A stretch of DNA of 64,000 bases from Nocardia brasiliensis NBRC 14402 (GTDB lineage Bacteria > Actinomycetota > Actinomycetes > Mycobacteriales > Mycobacteriaceae): the NCBI RefSeq assembly GCF_000308475.2, contig NZ_BAFT02000094.1, positions 25,748 through 89,747 on the forward strand, in the 5' to 3' direction. Below, piece by piece: positions 49,829 through 58,085 of the stretch. Each line of letters starts with the position of its first letter. The stretch's first letter is position 1. A program made the position numbers and the translations under genes. The notes beneath the pieces are model-generated. The model was given only the letters and a program-made list of their open reading frames with translations. It was not told the DNA's origin and made no database searches.

Positions 49829-50356
49829 TCATTCGATCGTGATCTTGGTGATTTCGACGGGTTCCAGGGGACGGTCGTTGCGATCGGTCGGCGTCGTGGC
49901 GATCGCGTCGACCACCTTGCGCGACTCCGGATCGACGACCTCACCGAAGATGGTGTGCTTGCGGTTGAGATGCGGCTGCGGGCCGACGGTGATGAAGAAC
50001 TGCGAACCGTTGGTCGCCGGTCCGGCGTTGGCCATCGCCAGCAGGTAGCCACGATCGAAGCGCAGTTCCGGATGGAATTCGTCGCCGAACTCGTATCCCG
50101 GGCCGCCACGGCCGGTGCCGGTCGGGTCGCCGCCCTGAATCATGAATCCGGCCATCACGCGATGGAAGACGGCACCGTCGTAGAACGGGCCCGTGCTGCC
50201 GCCACTCGCGTTCGGGGTGGTGTACGAAGCCGAGCCGTCGGCCAGGCCGACGAAATTGCGGACCGTCTTGGGGGCGTGGTTACCGAAGAGCGAGATCTTG
50301 ATATCGCCGCGATTCGTGTGGAGCGTCGCCACAGCGGTCTGGTTCGGTGAGGTCAC
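49829..50356 (-). CDS. ppiA: PpiA: cyclophilin-type peptidyl-prolyl isomerase
   Basis: This 175-residue cyclophilin catalyses proline cis-trans isomerisation. Visible active-site segments are FHRVMAGFMIQGGDPTGTG (Arg, Phe, Gln), GYLLAMANAGPATNGSQFFITV and LNRKHTIFGEVV. There is no signal peptide, so it is cytosolic. The GTG start at 50356 gives the family's usual N-terminus. The order ppiA then PH-like gene and crgA matches Rv0009-Rv0011c, with the rhomboid gene inserted. Confidence 0.95.
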   Translation of the reverse strand: MTSPNQTAVATLHTNRGDIKISLFGNHAPKTVRNFVGLADGSASYTTPNASGGSTGPFYDGAVFHRVMAGFMIQGGDPTGTGRGGPGYEFGDEFHPELRFDRGYLLAMANAGPATNGSQFFITVGPQPHLNRKHTIFGEVVDPESRKVVDAIATTPTDRNDRPLEPVEITKITIE

Positions 50357-50483
50357 GCCGCAATGCTACGGTCCCGCCGCGGCGAACCCGCGACGCGGCG
50401 GCGAGAGTCGTTCGTTTCGACCCGGGACGAACTGCTGAGCTGGAGATACTGCATGAACTACGCGGTTGTGCCAGCATGGGCCA

Positions 50484-50696
50484 ATGACCTTGGGGCGCCT
50501 ACATGTATCCGCACGTACCCGGTACCGGCTGATCGTCGCGGCGGCCGTCGCGCTCGCGGGTGGGGTGGCCCTGCTGATACGCAGCAAGCGACCGCAGCCG
50601 CCCGCGCCCGCCCCGGAACCGCCGCGGATCGGGTACTCCCGCAACGGCTCCGCGCCGACCCCGGTGGCCGGCGCCGGCGCGGAGAACGGACGCTGA
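50484..50696 (+). CDS. small single-pass membrane protein
   Basis: This 70-residue product has one hydrophobic segment (RLIVAAAVALAGGVALLI, about residues 16-33) flanked by Arg/Lys, then a Pro-rich tail. ATG 50484 has no strong RBS. It is convergent with the drrB-type gene, whose stop abuts its own. An antisense frame here looks random. Support is from layout only. Confidence 0.45.
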   Translation: MTLGRLHVSARTRYRLIVAAAVALAGGVALLIRSKRPQPPAPAPEPPRIGYSRNGSAPTPVAGAGAENGR

Positions 50697-51545
50697 TCAG
50701 CGACTGACGGCCTTCTTGTACTGCCGGATCGCCAACGGCACGAACACCACCATGATCACCACCACCCAGACGAGCGTGGTCGCCACCGGATGCCGCAGCG
50801 ACCACGCCTCCGGGGTGGGCGCCAGCGGGCTGGTGTTGCCGAACAGGTCGCGCGTCGCCTGGGTCAACGCGGACACCGGATTCCACTCGGCGACGACCCG
50901 CAGCACCGACGGCAGTTTCTCGCTCGGCACGAAGGTGTTGCCGATGAAGGTCAGCGGGAACACCACCATGAAGCTGGCGTTGTTGAACACCTCGGGCGTG
51001 CGCACCAGCAGCCCGACCACCGCCATGATCCAGGACACCGCGTAGGCGAACAGCAGCAGCAACGCGTACGCCAGCACCGCGTCCAGGAACGAACCGCGGA
51101 TCCGCCAGCCGACCACCAACCCGGTCAACGACATCACGGTCAGGCTGACCACGTTGATCACCACGTCGCTGAGCGTGCGCCCGATCAGCACGGCCGAGGG
51201 GGCCATGGGCAGGGACCGGAACCGATCGATGATGCCCTTCTGCATGTCCTCGGCCAGGGCAGCGCCGGTGAACGAGGCGCCGAACACCACGGTCTGCGCG
51301 AAAATGCCCGCGATCAGGAATTCCCGGTAGCCGCCGGACATGCCCGGCACGTCGATCGCCGCGCCGAAAATATAGGCGAACAACAGCACGAACATGATCG
51401 GCGAGAGGGTCGAGAAGATCAAAACGTCGGGCACTCGCTTGATCTTGATAACGCCGCGTTTGGCAATGGTCAGGCTATCGCTGGCGACAATGGCCAGCTT
51501 CGCCCCGATCGAGGGCCGGTCGACGACCGGAATCGCCACGGTCAT
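50697..51545 (-). CDS. DrrB-type ABC-2 exporter permease
   Basis: The 282-residue ABC-2 permease has six membrane helices (SPIMFVLLFAYIFGAAIDV, IAGIFAQTVVFGASFTGAAL, VVINVVSLTVMSLTGLVVGW, LAYALLLLFAYAVSWIMAVVGLLV, FMVVFPLTFIGNTFVP, VWVVVIMVVFVPLAI). The MQKGIIDRFRSLPM cytosolic loop and EWNPVSALTQATRDLFG are signatures of daunorubicin-exporter-like permeases. It starts within the ATPase stop (ATGA), so the two form one exporter. Confidence 0.92.
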   Translation of the reverse strand: MTVAIPVVDRPSIGAKLAIVASDSLTIAKRGVIKIKRVPDVLIFSTLSPIMFVLLFAYIFGAAIDVPGMSGGYREFLIAGIFAQTVVFGASFTGAALAEDMQKGIIDRFRSLPMAPSAVLIGRTLSDVVINVVSLTVMSLTGLVVGWRIRGSFLDAVLAYALLLLFAYAVSWIMAVVGLLVRTPEVFNNASFMVVFPLTFIGNTFVPSEKLPSVLRVVAEWNPVSALTQATRDLFGNTSPLAPTPEAWSLRHPVATTLVWVVVIMVVFVPLAIRQYKKAVSR

Positions 51546-52534
51546 CGTGTCTTTCCTTCCGTGGTTTCGAGTTCGCCCGCGCCGTTGACGAGTTCCTCGG
51601 CTTCGTGTCCGGTGAGGGTGAGGAACACATCGTCGAGCGAGGGCCGGCGCAGTCCGACATCGTGCAGTTTCACGTCGTTCTCGGCGAGCTTGTTGATCGC
51701 CGCGACCAGCGCCTGGGAGCCGTCGGACACCGGCACGGTGATCCGCCGCAACCCCGGTTCGACGTGAATCTCCCCGTCCGCCAAGCTTTTCAGCACCTGC
51801 GTGGCGACCGCGAGATTGTCCACGTGGTCGACGGTGAGCTCGATCCGGTCGCCGCCGACCATGGTCTTGAGCTCGTCGGCGGTGCCGCGCGCGATGACCT
51901 TGCCGTGGTCGATCACCGCGATGGCGTCGGCCAGCCGATCCGCCTCGTCCATGTACTGCGTGGTGAGCAGCAGCGTGGTGCCGCCCGCCACCAGCTCCTC
52001 GATGACGTCCCAGAGGTCGAGCCGGGCGCGCGGATCGAGGCCGGTGGTCGGCTCGTCGAGAAACAGCACCGGCGGGTTGGCCACCAGCGCCCCCGCCAGG
52101 TCCAGCCGCCGGCGCATACCGCCGGAATAACCTTTCACCGGTCGGTCGGCGGCATCGCTGAGCCGAAAACGGTCGAGTAGTTCGCGCGCTCGTTCCTTAC
52201 TGCGCTGCACGCCCATGTGATACAGCCGGCCGACCATTTCCAAATTCTCGAAGCCGGTCAGATATTCGTCGACGGCGGCATATTGGCCGGACGCGCCGAT
52301 CCGGGAGCGCAGGGCTCGCGGGTCGGCGAGCACGTCGATACCCGCGACGGTGGCCCGGCCGGCGTCCGGTATCAACAGCGTGCTCAGCACCCGGACGGTA
52401 GTGGTTTTACCTGCACCGTTCGGGCCGAGCAGCGCGGTGACGGTCCCCTCCGGAACCGTAAGATCGAGTCCGTCGAGCGCGACCAGCCGGCCGTATCGTT
52501 TGACCAGACCCTCGGCGACTATTGCGTCGGGCAT
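51542..52534 (-). CDS. DrrA-type ABC exporter ATPase
   Basis: The 330-residue ATPase has Walker A LLGPNGAGKTT (residues 35-45), a Q-loop region, signature YSGGMRRRLDLAGAL, Walker B VLFLDEPTTGLD and the H-loop LLLTTQYMDEAD. The C-terminal extension (LRRITVPVSDGSQALVAAINKL to GLRRPSLDDVFLTLTG) is that of DrrA-like ATPases. It couples to the overlapping permease to export a hydrophobic compound. An imperfect inverted repeat at 52746 may be its operator. Confidence 0.94.
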   Translation of the reverse strand: MPDAIVAEGLVKRYGRLVALDGLDLTVPEGTVTALLGPNGAGKTTTVRVLSTLLIPDAGRATVAGIDVLADPRALRSRIGASGQYAAVDEYLTGFENLEMVGRLYHMGVQRSKERARELLDRFRLSDAADRPVKGYSGGMRRRLDLAGALVANPPVLFLDEPTTGLDPRARLDLWDVIEELVAGGTTLLLTTQYMDEADRLADAIAVIDHGKVIARGTADELKTMVGGDRIELTVDHVDNLAVATQVLKSLADGEIHVEPGLRRITVPVSDGSQALVAAINKLAENDVKLHDVGLRRPSLDDVFLTLTGHEAEELVNGAGELETTEGKTR

Positions 52535-52745
52535 GACTCTCCTGGGATTCGTGAGTTTTCATAGGATGTATTTGCGCGACGCCGGTAGATCCGACGCCGG
52601 CCAATTCGCGCGATCGGGTCGCTGGCCGATTCCGTGTCAGTATTGCGCTACCCACCGACAAGTTCATCCGATTTGTTCGTCACCCGGGTCGCGGAAAGTC
52701 CCACCGCCGGTGACGCTCTTACCCGGGATCGGCGGGCACCCTTTC

Positions 52746-52764
52746 TCTCTACACTGTACAGAGA
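52746..52764. promoter_or_regulatory. imperfect 19-bp inverted repeat upstream of the ABC exporter
   Basis: TCTCTACACTGTACAGAGA pairs at 14 of 18 positions about its centre and resembles TetR-family operators. It lies about 210 bases before the ATPase start codon. Confidence 0.35.
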
Positions 52765-53387
52765 TCATGCCCGGTTGCCCAGACCCGAATCGGACCGGCC
52801 CGCGGCAAACGAAGGTCGCACCTCGATCCAGGCGGTGCTCGGGGGTGCCGGATCGAAGTGCGACCGGTTATATGGTCCCGCCGGGAACCCTCCCTGGTCG
52901 TGCGTAGCGCACTACCCGATTCGCCCTCGGGCGCTACTCGGCCCGGCCACACCTCGACGCCAAACCGACCGGGCGAGTTGAACATCCGACCGGCACGGGA
53001 CCGCGCACCGGCGAATCACGAACACCGGTGTGCCCCGGGCACGGCGACGGTCCGGACACGCCGCGCGGCATCGACACGCGGCATATTCACCCTCGGACAC
53101 GGCGTGTACCGCATGTTCCGACAGCGATCCTCGACACACGGAGACCGGTCGGCATGTTAAGAGCGCCGACCCCTGTCTATCCGCCGCACCGTGGAGTGCG
53201 TAGGTATCGACCTGCGCAACAGCGGTTTTGGCAAACACCAGGCCACCTCCGCGCCGAGCGGATTCCGCGCGGATTCCGCCACCGAAACGACCCCCGGCTA
53301 CGGGAAAGATCGCGGGCCCGGAAAAAGTCGAGAAAGTGGCGCTCCCCACGCGCACACAATCGCGAATCATCGCGTAGGATCATTCAC

Positions 53388-53455
53388 GTCGGCCCCTCCC
53401 CCCGGGCCGACCTTACGCGGGCCTCGGCTAACTCCCCCCCTTCGCCGAGGCCCGC
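53388..53455 (-). terminator. two successive hairpins after the acyl-CoA dehydrogenase-like gene
   Basis: GCGGGCCTCGGC/GCCGAGGCCCGC (53417-53428, 53444-53455) and GTCGGCCC/GGGCCGAC (53388-53395, 53404-53411) stand in tandem. There is no T-tract. Confidence 0.55.
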
Positions 53456-53474
53456 TCCCCATTTCTGGACCGGG

Positions 53475-54404
53475 TCAGCCGACGTGCTCAGCGCCCGGCA
53501 ATACCGATCGCCAAGCCGTTGCCAGCCGCTGCTCGCGGACCCGCCCGGCGACCCCGAGCAACGGGCGATCCCGCTCCCACCGCTCCCGCGTCAGCGAATC
53601 CGCCGACCCCCACAGCGAATCCAGCTCGGCCGACAGACGCTGGACGAACTCGAACACGCCACCGAGCGCGATGTGCACGCCGGGCGAGCCCGGCGCATCG
53701 ATATCCAGCCCGCGCACCGCCGCGACGCCGGTCAGCAGTCGTTCGAGCACCGACTGCGGCCACGCCGAGGCCCGCGCCACCCGCACCAGCCAGCCGAGCG
53801 TGGCCGCGAGCACGTGGATGTCCTCGATGGTGCGGAACGGCTTGAGATAGTCCAGGTAGCCGTCACCGGGCAGGACCGTCGCCGCGACGTCGGTCAGGAT
53901 GACCATCGCGTGCGGGATCTCCGGTGCGAACGCGGTCGTGGGCAGACCCGTCAGCTGCACGCCGGGTTGCGGCAGCTCGACCGTGGTGGCGCGCAAGCGA
54001 TTCCGGCCGTCCGGGCCCGCGCCCACACTGGCGATCACCACCAGCCGCTGCGCCAGCATGCCCAGCGTCGCAAAGGTTTTCGTGCCGTTGAGCCGCACTT
54101 CGCCGTGCGCCTCGGTCACCGTCGTCTCGATCGCCGCGGGATGCCCGCCACCCGCCTCCGTCGCACACAGCGCGACCAGTTCGTCATCGGCCAGGTCGGG
54201 AATGAGCGTGCGTACCGCCTCCTGATATCCGGACAGGAACGCGTAGCCGAGGCGGTCGGCGCCGAACCCGCCCGCGACGGCGATATCGACCGGTTTGTCG
54301 AAACGGTTGGCCGCCACCCGATGCCGGGTCCAGGCCGCGCCGACATCATCGAGCGGCGTCGCGGCGAGCGGTTCGGTCAGCAGGAAATCGAGCACGGAAT
54401 CCAC
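53475..54404 (-). CDS. acyl-CoA dehydrogenase-like flavoprotein, short
   Basis: The 309-residue protein resembles the acyl-CoA dehydrogenase superfamily. It has an N-terminal helical part, ALCATEAGGGHPAAIETTVTEAHGEVRLNGTKTFATLG for the middle beta-domain, PHAMVILTDVAATVLPGDGY, and a helical C-terminal half. It lacks 60-80 residues relative to typical members (about 380), and the usual catalytic Glu region is not evident, so it may be a divergent or accessory member. The GTG start at 54404 has no strong RBS. It lies downstream of a PPOX-family remnant on the same strand. Confidence 0.75.
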   Translation of the reverse strand: MDSVLDFLLTEPLAATPLDDVGAAWTRHRVAANRFDKPVDIAVAGGFGADRLGYAFLSGYQEAVRTLIPDLADDELVALCATEAGGGHPAAIETTVTEAHGEVRLNGTKTFATLGMLAQRLVVIASVGAGPDGRNRLRATTVELPQPGVQLTGLPTTAFAPEIPHAMVILTDVAATVLPGDGYLDYLKPFRTIEDIHVLAATLGWLVRVARASAWPQSVLERLLTGVAAVRGLDIDAPGSPGVHIALGGVFEFVQRLSAELDSLWGSADSLTRERWERDRPLLGVAGRVREQRLATAWRSVLPGAEHVG

Positions 54405-54415
54405 TCGTGCACGGT

Positions 54416-54446
54416 AACCGGCACAGGTGGATTTCCCGTGCCGGTT
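54416..54446 (-). terminator. hairpin at the end of the PPOX remnant
   Basis: AACCGGCAC (54416-54424) pairs with GTGCCGGTT (54438-54446). The stem touches the remnant's stop codon and lies just upstream of the acyl-CoA dehydrogenase-like start. Confidence 0.5.
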
Positions 54447-54574
54447 CAGCCGGTCGGCACGCGGGTGCGGGGCCGGTGCCGCCGGTCCACGGTCACCATG
54501 GTGGCGTAGCCGATGCGGCCGACGAAGTCGAACTCGGCTTCGAGGCCCGCGAATGAGGTCACTGTGCTGGTCAT
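54446..54574 (-). pseudogene. truncated PPOX/F420-type flavin-binding split-barrel remnant
   Basis: ATG 54574, seven bases after GGGAG, opens a 42-codon frame. Its product (SFAGLEAEFDFVGRIGYATM, VTVDRRHRPRTRVPTG) reads like the first strands of a pyridoxamine-5'-phosphate-oxidase family protein, which should continue for another 100 or so residues. A stop codon then a hairpin follow at once, and the rest of the domain is absent. I read it as the 5' remnant of a deleted gene; a functional 42-residue peptide is less likely. Confidence 0.55.
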
Positions 54575-54903
54575 GCCGAGGCTCCCACCATGCGATCTTG
54601 CGTGCTACCGGTCACACCGGCCGGTTCCCGCGACGACGCGCGCACGAGCTGTCGTCGCGGTCTCCGACCGGGCTTCTTGGTTACTTCTTGTAACCGACAA
54701 CATCGTGCGTCACCGCCTGTGAACACGGAAGACGGCACTTTCGCGACACCGGGTTACCGCCGGGATAGCGACCGCCGCAGTGAAAGCCACAGCGCATGGC
54801 CGCGAGTGATCTCCCGGCAACTCGCCGCGCCGCAGCTGCGCGCCCCGGCGCGGAGCAGGTATCACTGATGGGGACACATTCGCCTCTAAAAGGAGTCTGA
54901 GCT
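54575..54903. other. intergenic region with a GGTTAC/GTAACC palindrome
   Basis: These 330 bases separate the PPOX remnant from the divergent DUF1275 gene. The only feature that stands out is the inverted repeat at 54679-54695. No further ORF is supported. Confidence 0.5.
54679..54695. promoter_or_regulatory. GGTTAC-N5-GTAACC inverted repeat
   Basis: Perfect six-base arms flank TTCTT. The form is like operators of HxlR, MarR or TetR repressors and lies about 105 bases upstream of the PPOX remnant start, so it may be a leftover of its promoter. Confidence 0.5.
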
Positions 54904-55608
54904 GTGCCTGAACCGAACGAAGAGCGTAGGCGGGCACTGTTCGACAACGAGGCCAGATTGTCCTGGGTACTGGCCGCACTGGCCGGTTTGATCGGTGCCG
55001 CGGCGTTCATGCACACCGCGGGCTATTTCGTCACGTTCATGACCGGCAACACCGAACGCGCCATCCTCGGGCACTTCCACGACCAGAAGGACACGGCGCT
55101 CGCGGCGGCCTGCCTGCTCGCGTCGTTCGTCGGCGGCGTGGTGGTCGCCTCCTGGTGCCGGCGGCACTTCTGGTCCGGGCACCCGCACGGCCCGACGCTG
55201 CTGACCACCTTCAGCCTGGCCACCGCCTCGATCATCGACCTGGCCCGCATCCAGAACGCACCCGATATCGACTTCGTGCCGATCCTGTTCGTCGCATTCG
55301 GCGTCGGCGCGCTCAACACCTCGTTCGTGAAAGACGGCGAGGTATCGGTGCCGCTGAGTTACGTCACCGGCACGCTGGTGAAGATGGCGCAGGGCATCGA
55401 ACGCCATATCAGCGGCGGCGACTACGCGGATTGGCTCGGCTACTTCCTGCTGTATGCGAGTTTCGCGTTCGGCGCGCTGCTCGGTGGCCTGCTCAGCATG
55501 GTGGTCGCGGGTTGGGCGATGCTGATCACCGCCACCGCCGTGTGCCTGGTCGTGACCGGCTACACCTATCTGCACCTCGACCGGCACGGACCGCTCTCCG
55601 AGGAGTGA
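54904..55608 (+). CDS. DUF1275 (YoaK-like) membrane protein
   Basis: The 234-residue protein has six membrane helices beginning with WVLAALAGLIGAAAFMHTAGYFVTFMTGNTERA. The GYFVTFMTGN motif, the SYVTGTLVKMAQGIERH repeat and the overall length mark the DUF1275 family, with unknown transport-like function. GTG 54904 follows AAGGAG. It stands alone. Confidence 0.88.
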   Translation: MPEPNEERRRALFDNEARLSWVLAALAGLIGAAAFMHTAGYFVTFMTGNTERAILGHFHDQKDTALAAACLLASFVGGVVVASWCRRHFWSGHPHGPTLLTTFSLATASIIDLARIQNAPDIDFVPILFVAFGVGALNTSFVKDGEVSVPLSYVTGTLVKMAQGIERHISGGDYADWLGYFLLYASFAFGALLGGLLSMVVAGWAMLITATAVCLVVTGYTYLHLDRHGPLSEE

Positions 55609-55660
55609 GCCCGGCGCTTTTCCCGTGCGACTGTCCGGAGACCGCGGTTATGGTGGCCGC

Positions 55661-56857
55661 GTGGAGAATCTCGGGAGCGATGCCGACCAGTTCGCGGCGC
55701 TCGTCTTGCAGCAGCTGACCGAAGCCGGTGAGCAAGGGGCGGAGTACGACCCGGAAGAGTTCGTCATCCGCCTGTCGAGCGGGTGGGAACTCTTCCTGAG
55801 CAACATCTTCCGGGAAGCGCACGACCTGCCCGAGGACGAACGCGCCACCCGGATCGCCCGCTTCATCGCCACCCCGAAGGACTCCGCGACGATACCCGGT
55901 TGGCCGCAGGTGCGGTCGTTGTTGCTGCCCATCCTCCGCTCGGAAACCTTCGGGATCAGCGCCACCGGCGGCCACGACACGGGTCCGATCACCCGGCCGG
56001 TCTTGCCGTTCCTGAACGAGCTCGTCGCGGTGGACCTGCCGAACTCGCGCTCCATCGTCAACGACGTGACGCTCGCACAATGGGGCGTCGAGGCGGCCGA
56101 GGTGTTCACCGCCGCCCGCGAAAACCTCACGGCCAAGGTCGGTTCCGGCGGTTTCCAGGAATCCGGCGTGCTGTTCTTCGGCGACGACGGCGACGGCTAC
56201 TGCACGTCCTGGCCGCTGGTCCCCGGCTGGCTCGCCGGTTCCGGCGACGGCCGGCACCGGCCGATCGCGTTCATGCCCGACGTCGACACCTTGATCATCG
56301 CCCCCGACGTCGACGATCTCGGTCCGCTCTACGAATACGTCGAGAAGAAGTACCGCGAGGCGGTCCGCCAGATCTCGCCGCAGGGGTACACCGTCGACGA
56401 CGACGGCACCGTGATCCCGCTCGATCAATCGCCCCGCCACCAGCACCTGCCGTTCGTCCAACGTGCTCGCTGCGGTTTGGCGCTGACCGAGTACGAGGTG
56501 CAGGGCCGCGTCCTGAACGAGCAGCTCGAGGCGAACCTCGTCCTCGAGACCGGCAACGGCGACATCGAGGGCGCCTACGTCGGTTCCGTCATGTACATCG
56601 GCGCCGACAGCGGTCCCTACACCGTCACCATCTGGGGTGAAGGGGTCGACTATTTCCTGCCGGAAGCCGACTACGTGATGTTCTGCGTCGAGGAGAACGG
56701 CGAGAAGTCGGTGCTGTTCACCGTCCCGTTCGCCACGGTCGTCGACATCGTCGGGCTCACTCCGATCCCCGATCTCGCGCCGCGCCGCTACGAGATCCGC
56801 CACTGGCCCGATGCCGAGGTCCGGGCCCGGCTGGCGGCCGCCGCGGTCGAGTTGTGA
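55661..56857 (+). CDS. hypothetical protein with DUF1444-like resemblance
   Basis: The 398-residue protein starts at GTG 55661; the frame is open to 55625, so up to 12 more residues are possible. The sequence is acidic, with a helical N-terminal third (YDPEEFVIRLSSGWELFLSNIFREA) and a beta-rich remainder (MYIGADSGPYTVTIWGEGVDYFLP, VMFCVEENGEKSVLFTVPFA). There is no signal peptide or membrane helix. The resemblance to DUF1444-type proteins is weak, and I make no functional claim. Confidence 0.65.
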   Translation: MENLGSDADQFAALVLQQLTEAGEQGAEYDPEEFVIRLSSGWELFLSNIFREAHDLPEDERATRIARFIATPKDSATIPGWPQVRSLLLPILRSETFGISATGGHDTGPITRPVLPFLNELVAVDLPNSRSIVNDVTLAQWGVEAAEVFTAARENLTAKVGSGGFQESGVLFFGDDGDGYCTSWPLVPGWLAGSGDGRHRPIAFMPDVDTLIIAPDVDDLGPLYEYVEKKYREAVRQISPQGYTVDDDGTVIPLDQSPRHQHLPFVQRARCGLALTEYEVQGRVLNEQLEANLVLETGNGDIEGAYVGSVMYIGADSGPYTVTIWGEGVDYFLPEADYVMFCVEENGEKSVLFTVPFATVVDIVGLTPIPDLAPRRYEIRHWPDAEVRARLAAAAVEL

Positions 56858-56867
56858 ACGGGCCGGG

Positions 56868-57074
56868 CTAGTCCCGGTCCCGCGTCAGCTCGGTGTAGAC
56901 GCGTAACCCCTCGGCGATCTTTCCGGCCGCGTGCTCCAGCTGCTCGGGCGGGAGGTACTTACCGAAGGCCGCCGCGTCCAGCAGCTGTTCCCGAACCTGT
57001 TCGAGATTGATCCTGGCCCGGTCCCGGCGCGAAAGTTGAGGCACGGCCCAGACCCTACCTCGAGTCGAACTCAT
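56868..57074 (-). CDS. small conserved-looking hypothetical protein
   Basis: The 68-residue product from ATG 57074 has a helical charged core (RRDRARINLEQVREQLLDAAAFGKYLPPEQLEHAAGKIAEGLRVYTEL). A GTG at 57044 would give a 58-residue version that starts at this core. No family is recognised. It is convergent with the preceding hypothetical gene and follows the DLW-39-like gene on its strand. Confidence 0.55.
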   Translation of the reverse strand: MSSTRGRVWAVPQLSRRDRARINLEQVREQLLDAAAFGKYLPPEQLEHAAGKIAEGLRVYTELTRDRD

Positions 57075-57099
57075 GTTCGAGAGGTCGAGCGGGTGGAAA

Positions 57100-57207
57100 T
57101 CAGCGGGTGGTGACCTCGTGCCACATGTCCGCGTCGCTGCGCCGGCGCAACTTCGAGATACCGACGAGAACAGCGACCACAGCACCCACGACGACCAGAA
57201 TCTTCAT
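57100..57207 (-). CDS. DLW-39 family small membrane protein
   Basis: This 35-residue peptide starts KILVVVGAVVAVLVGISKLRR and ends ADMWHEVTTR. The size, N-terminal membrane helix, basic turn and terminal D-(L)-W-x-E pattern match the DLW-39 peptides encoded near gyrA and the Ile/Ala tRNAs in mycobacteria and nocardiae. Here the motif reads DMW. GGGAGG lies directly before the ATG. Function is unknown. Confidence 0.72.
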   Translation of the reverse strand: MKILVVVGAVVAVLVGISKLRRRSDADMWHEVTTR

Positions 57208-57380
57208 GCCTCCCACCCTACTGGTTGGCTCCGTCGGACGACGAGGTCCCGGCGCGTCGACTACGCCGATTTCCGTTCCGCCGGAACGATCTTGGTGCAG
57301 GCCGCGCCGCACGGTCGCGACCGCGCGAGTCGGCTCCGCGCGGTCCAGGCAGGCCTCGCCGACTGTCGTCGGCATGCCGG

Positions 57381-58007
57381 TCAGGCGGCGAAGACCGCCC
57401 GGACGACCGACTCGTCGCCGTCGACCTCGACCAGCCCGAGGGCGCGCGCGTCGTCCAAGGTGAGCGCGCCCGCGGCCAGGCCGAGCACACCCGCCGGATC
57501 GGCACGGACCGTGGCGTCGACGTCGCCGCCGTCGGGCAGCCCGACCACGAAGCCCGGCCCCGTCGCGCAGAGCTGGAAGAGCTCGCCGCCGATCTCGAGA
57601 CCGACCGTCGCGGCGTGACCGTGCTCGACCCGGGTTGCCAGCAGGGCCGGGACGGCGAGGGCGAGCCACTCGGGACGGAATGAGTCGCCGCCGGGGCCGC
57701 GCACCATCAACGGAGTGGACCAGCGGATCAGGCCCTCGATCGGCTGACGCAACTCCGCACCCCACGGCGTGAGGGCGTACTCCACCACATTGCCTGCGCC
57801 GGCCAGTCGCCGCTCGAGCACACCCGCGGTCTCGAGGTCGCGCAACCGGTCGGCGAGCAGGTTGGTCGCGATGCCGGGCAGACCGTCGATCAGGTCCCGA
57901 TAGCGCGCCGGGCCGAGGAGGAGCTGGCGCACGATGAGCAGATTCCACCGATCGCCGACCACCTCCAGCGATCGGGCGAGCCCGCAGTACTGACCGTAAC
58001 TACGCAT
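57381..58007 (-). CDS. HxlR-type winged-helix regulator with C-terminal ligand domain
   Basis: The 208-residue protein has an N-terminal HxlR winged helix (YCGLARSLEVVGDRWNLLIVRQLLLGPARYRDLIDGLPGIATNLLADRLRDLETAGVLERR). The C-terminal half looks like a small SCP2-like ligand-binding domain (GHAATVGLEIGGELFQL, ATVRADPAGVLGLAAG). It is divergent from the dehalogenase-like pseudogene, 78 bases apart, with a perfect 12-base palindrome between them, which is its likely operator. Confidence 0.87.
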   Translation of the reverse strand: MRSYGQYCGLARSLEVVGDRWNLLIVRQLLLGPARYRDLIDGLPGIATNLLADRLRDLETAGVLERRLAGAGNVVEYALTPWGAELRQPIEGLIRWSTPLMVRGPGGDSFRPEWLALAVPALLATRVEHGHAATVGLEIGGELFQLCATGPGFVVGLPDGGDVDATVRADPAGVLGLAAGALTLDDARALGLVEVDGDESVVRAVFAA

Positions 58008-58022
58008 CCTGTCCTCTACTTG

Positions 58023-58034
58023 ACTTTATAAAGT
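58023..58034. promoter_or_regulatory. ACTTTATAAAGT palindrome, probable HxlR operator
   Basis: This perfect 12-base palindrome lies 15 bases from the HxlR start codon. A second inverted repeat, GCTTGA-N5-TCAAGC (58037-58053), follows it at once. Confidence 0.65.
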
Positions 58035-58085
58035 GTGCTTGAAATGCTCAAGCTTATCCTAGGGCCGAGCCGACAGGGGGCCGTC

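Larger units (their letters stand above)
52535..53474. other. 940-base region without a supported gene
   Basis: Short frames are open on both strands but give Arg/Ala/Pro-rich translations with no recognisable family. The left part must hold the drrAB promoter. The right edge contains two hairpins (53388-53455) beyond the acyl-CoA dehydrogenase-like gene. Confidence 0.5.
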
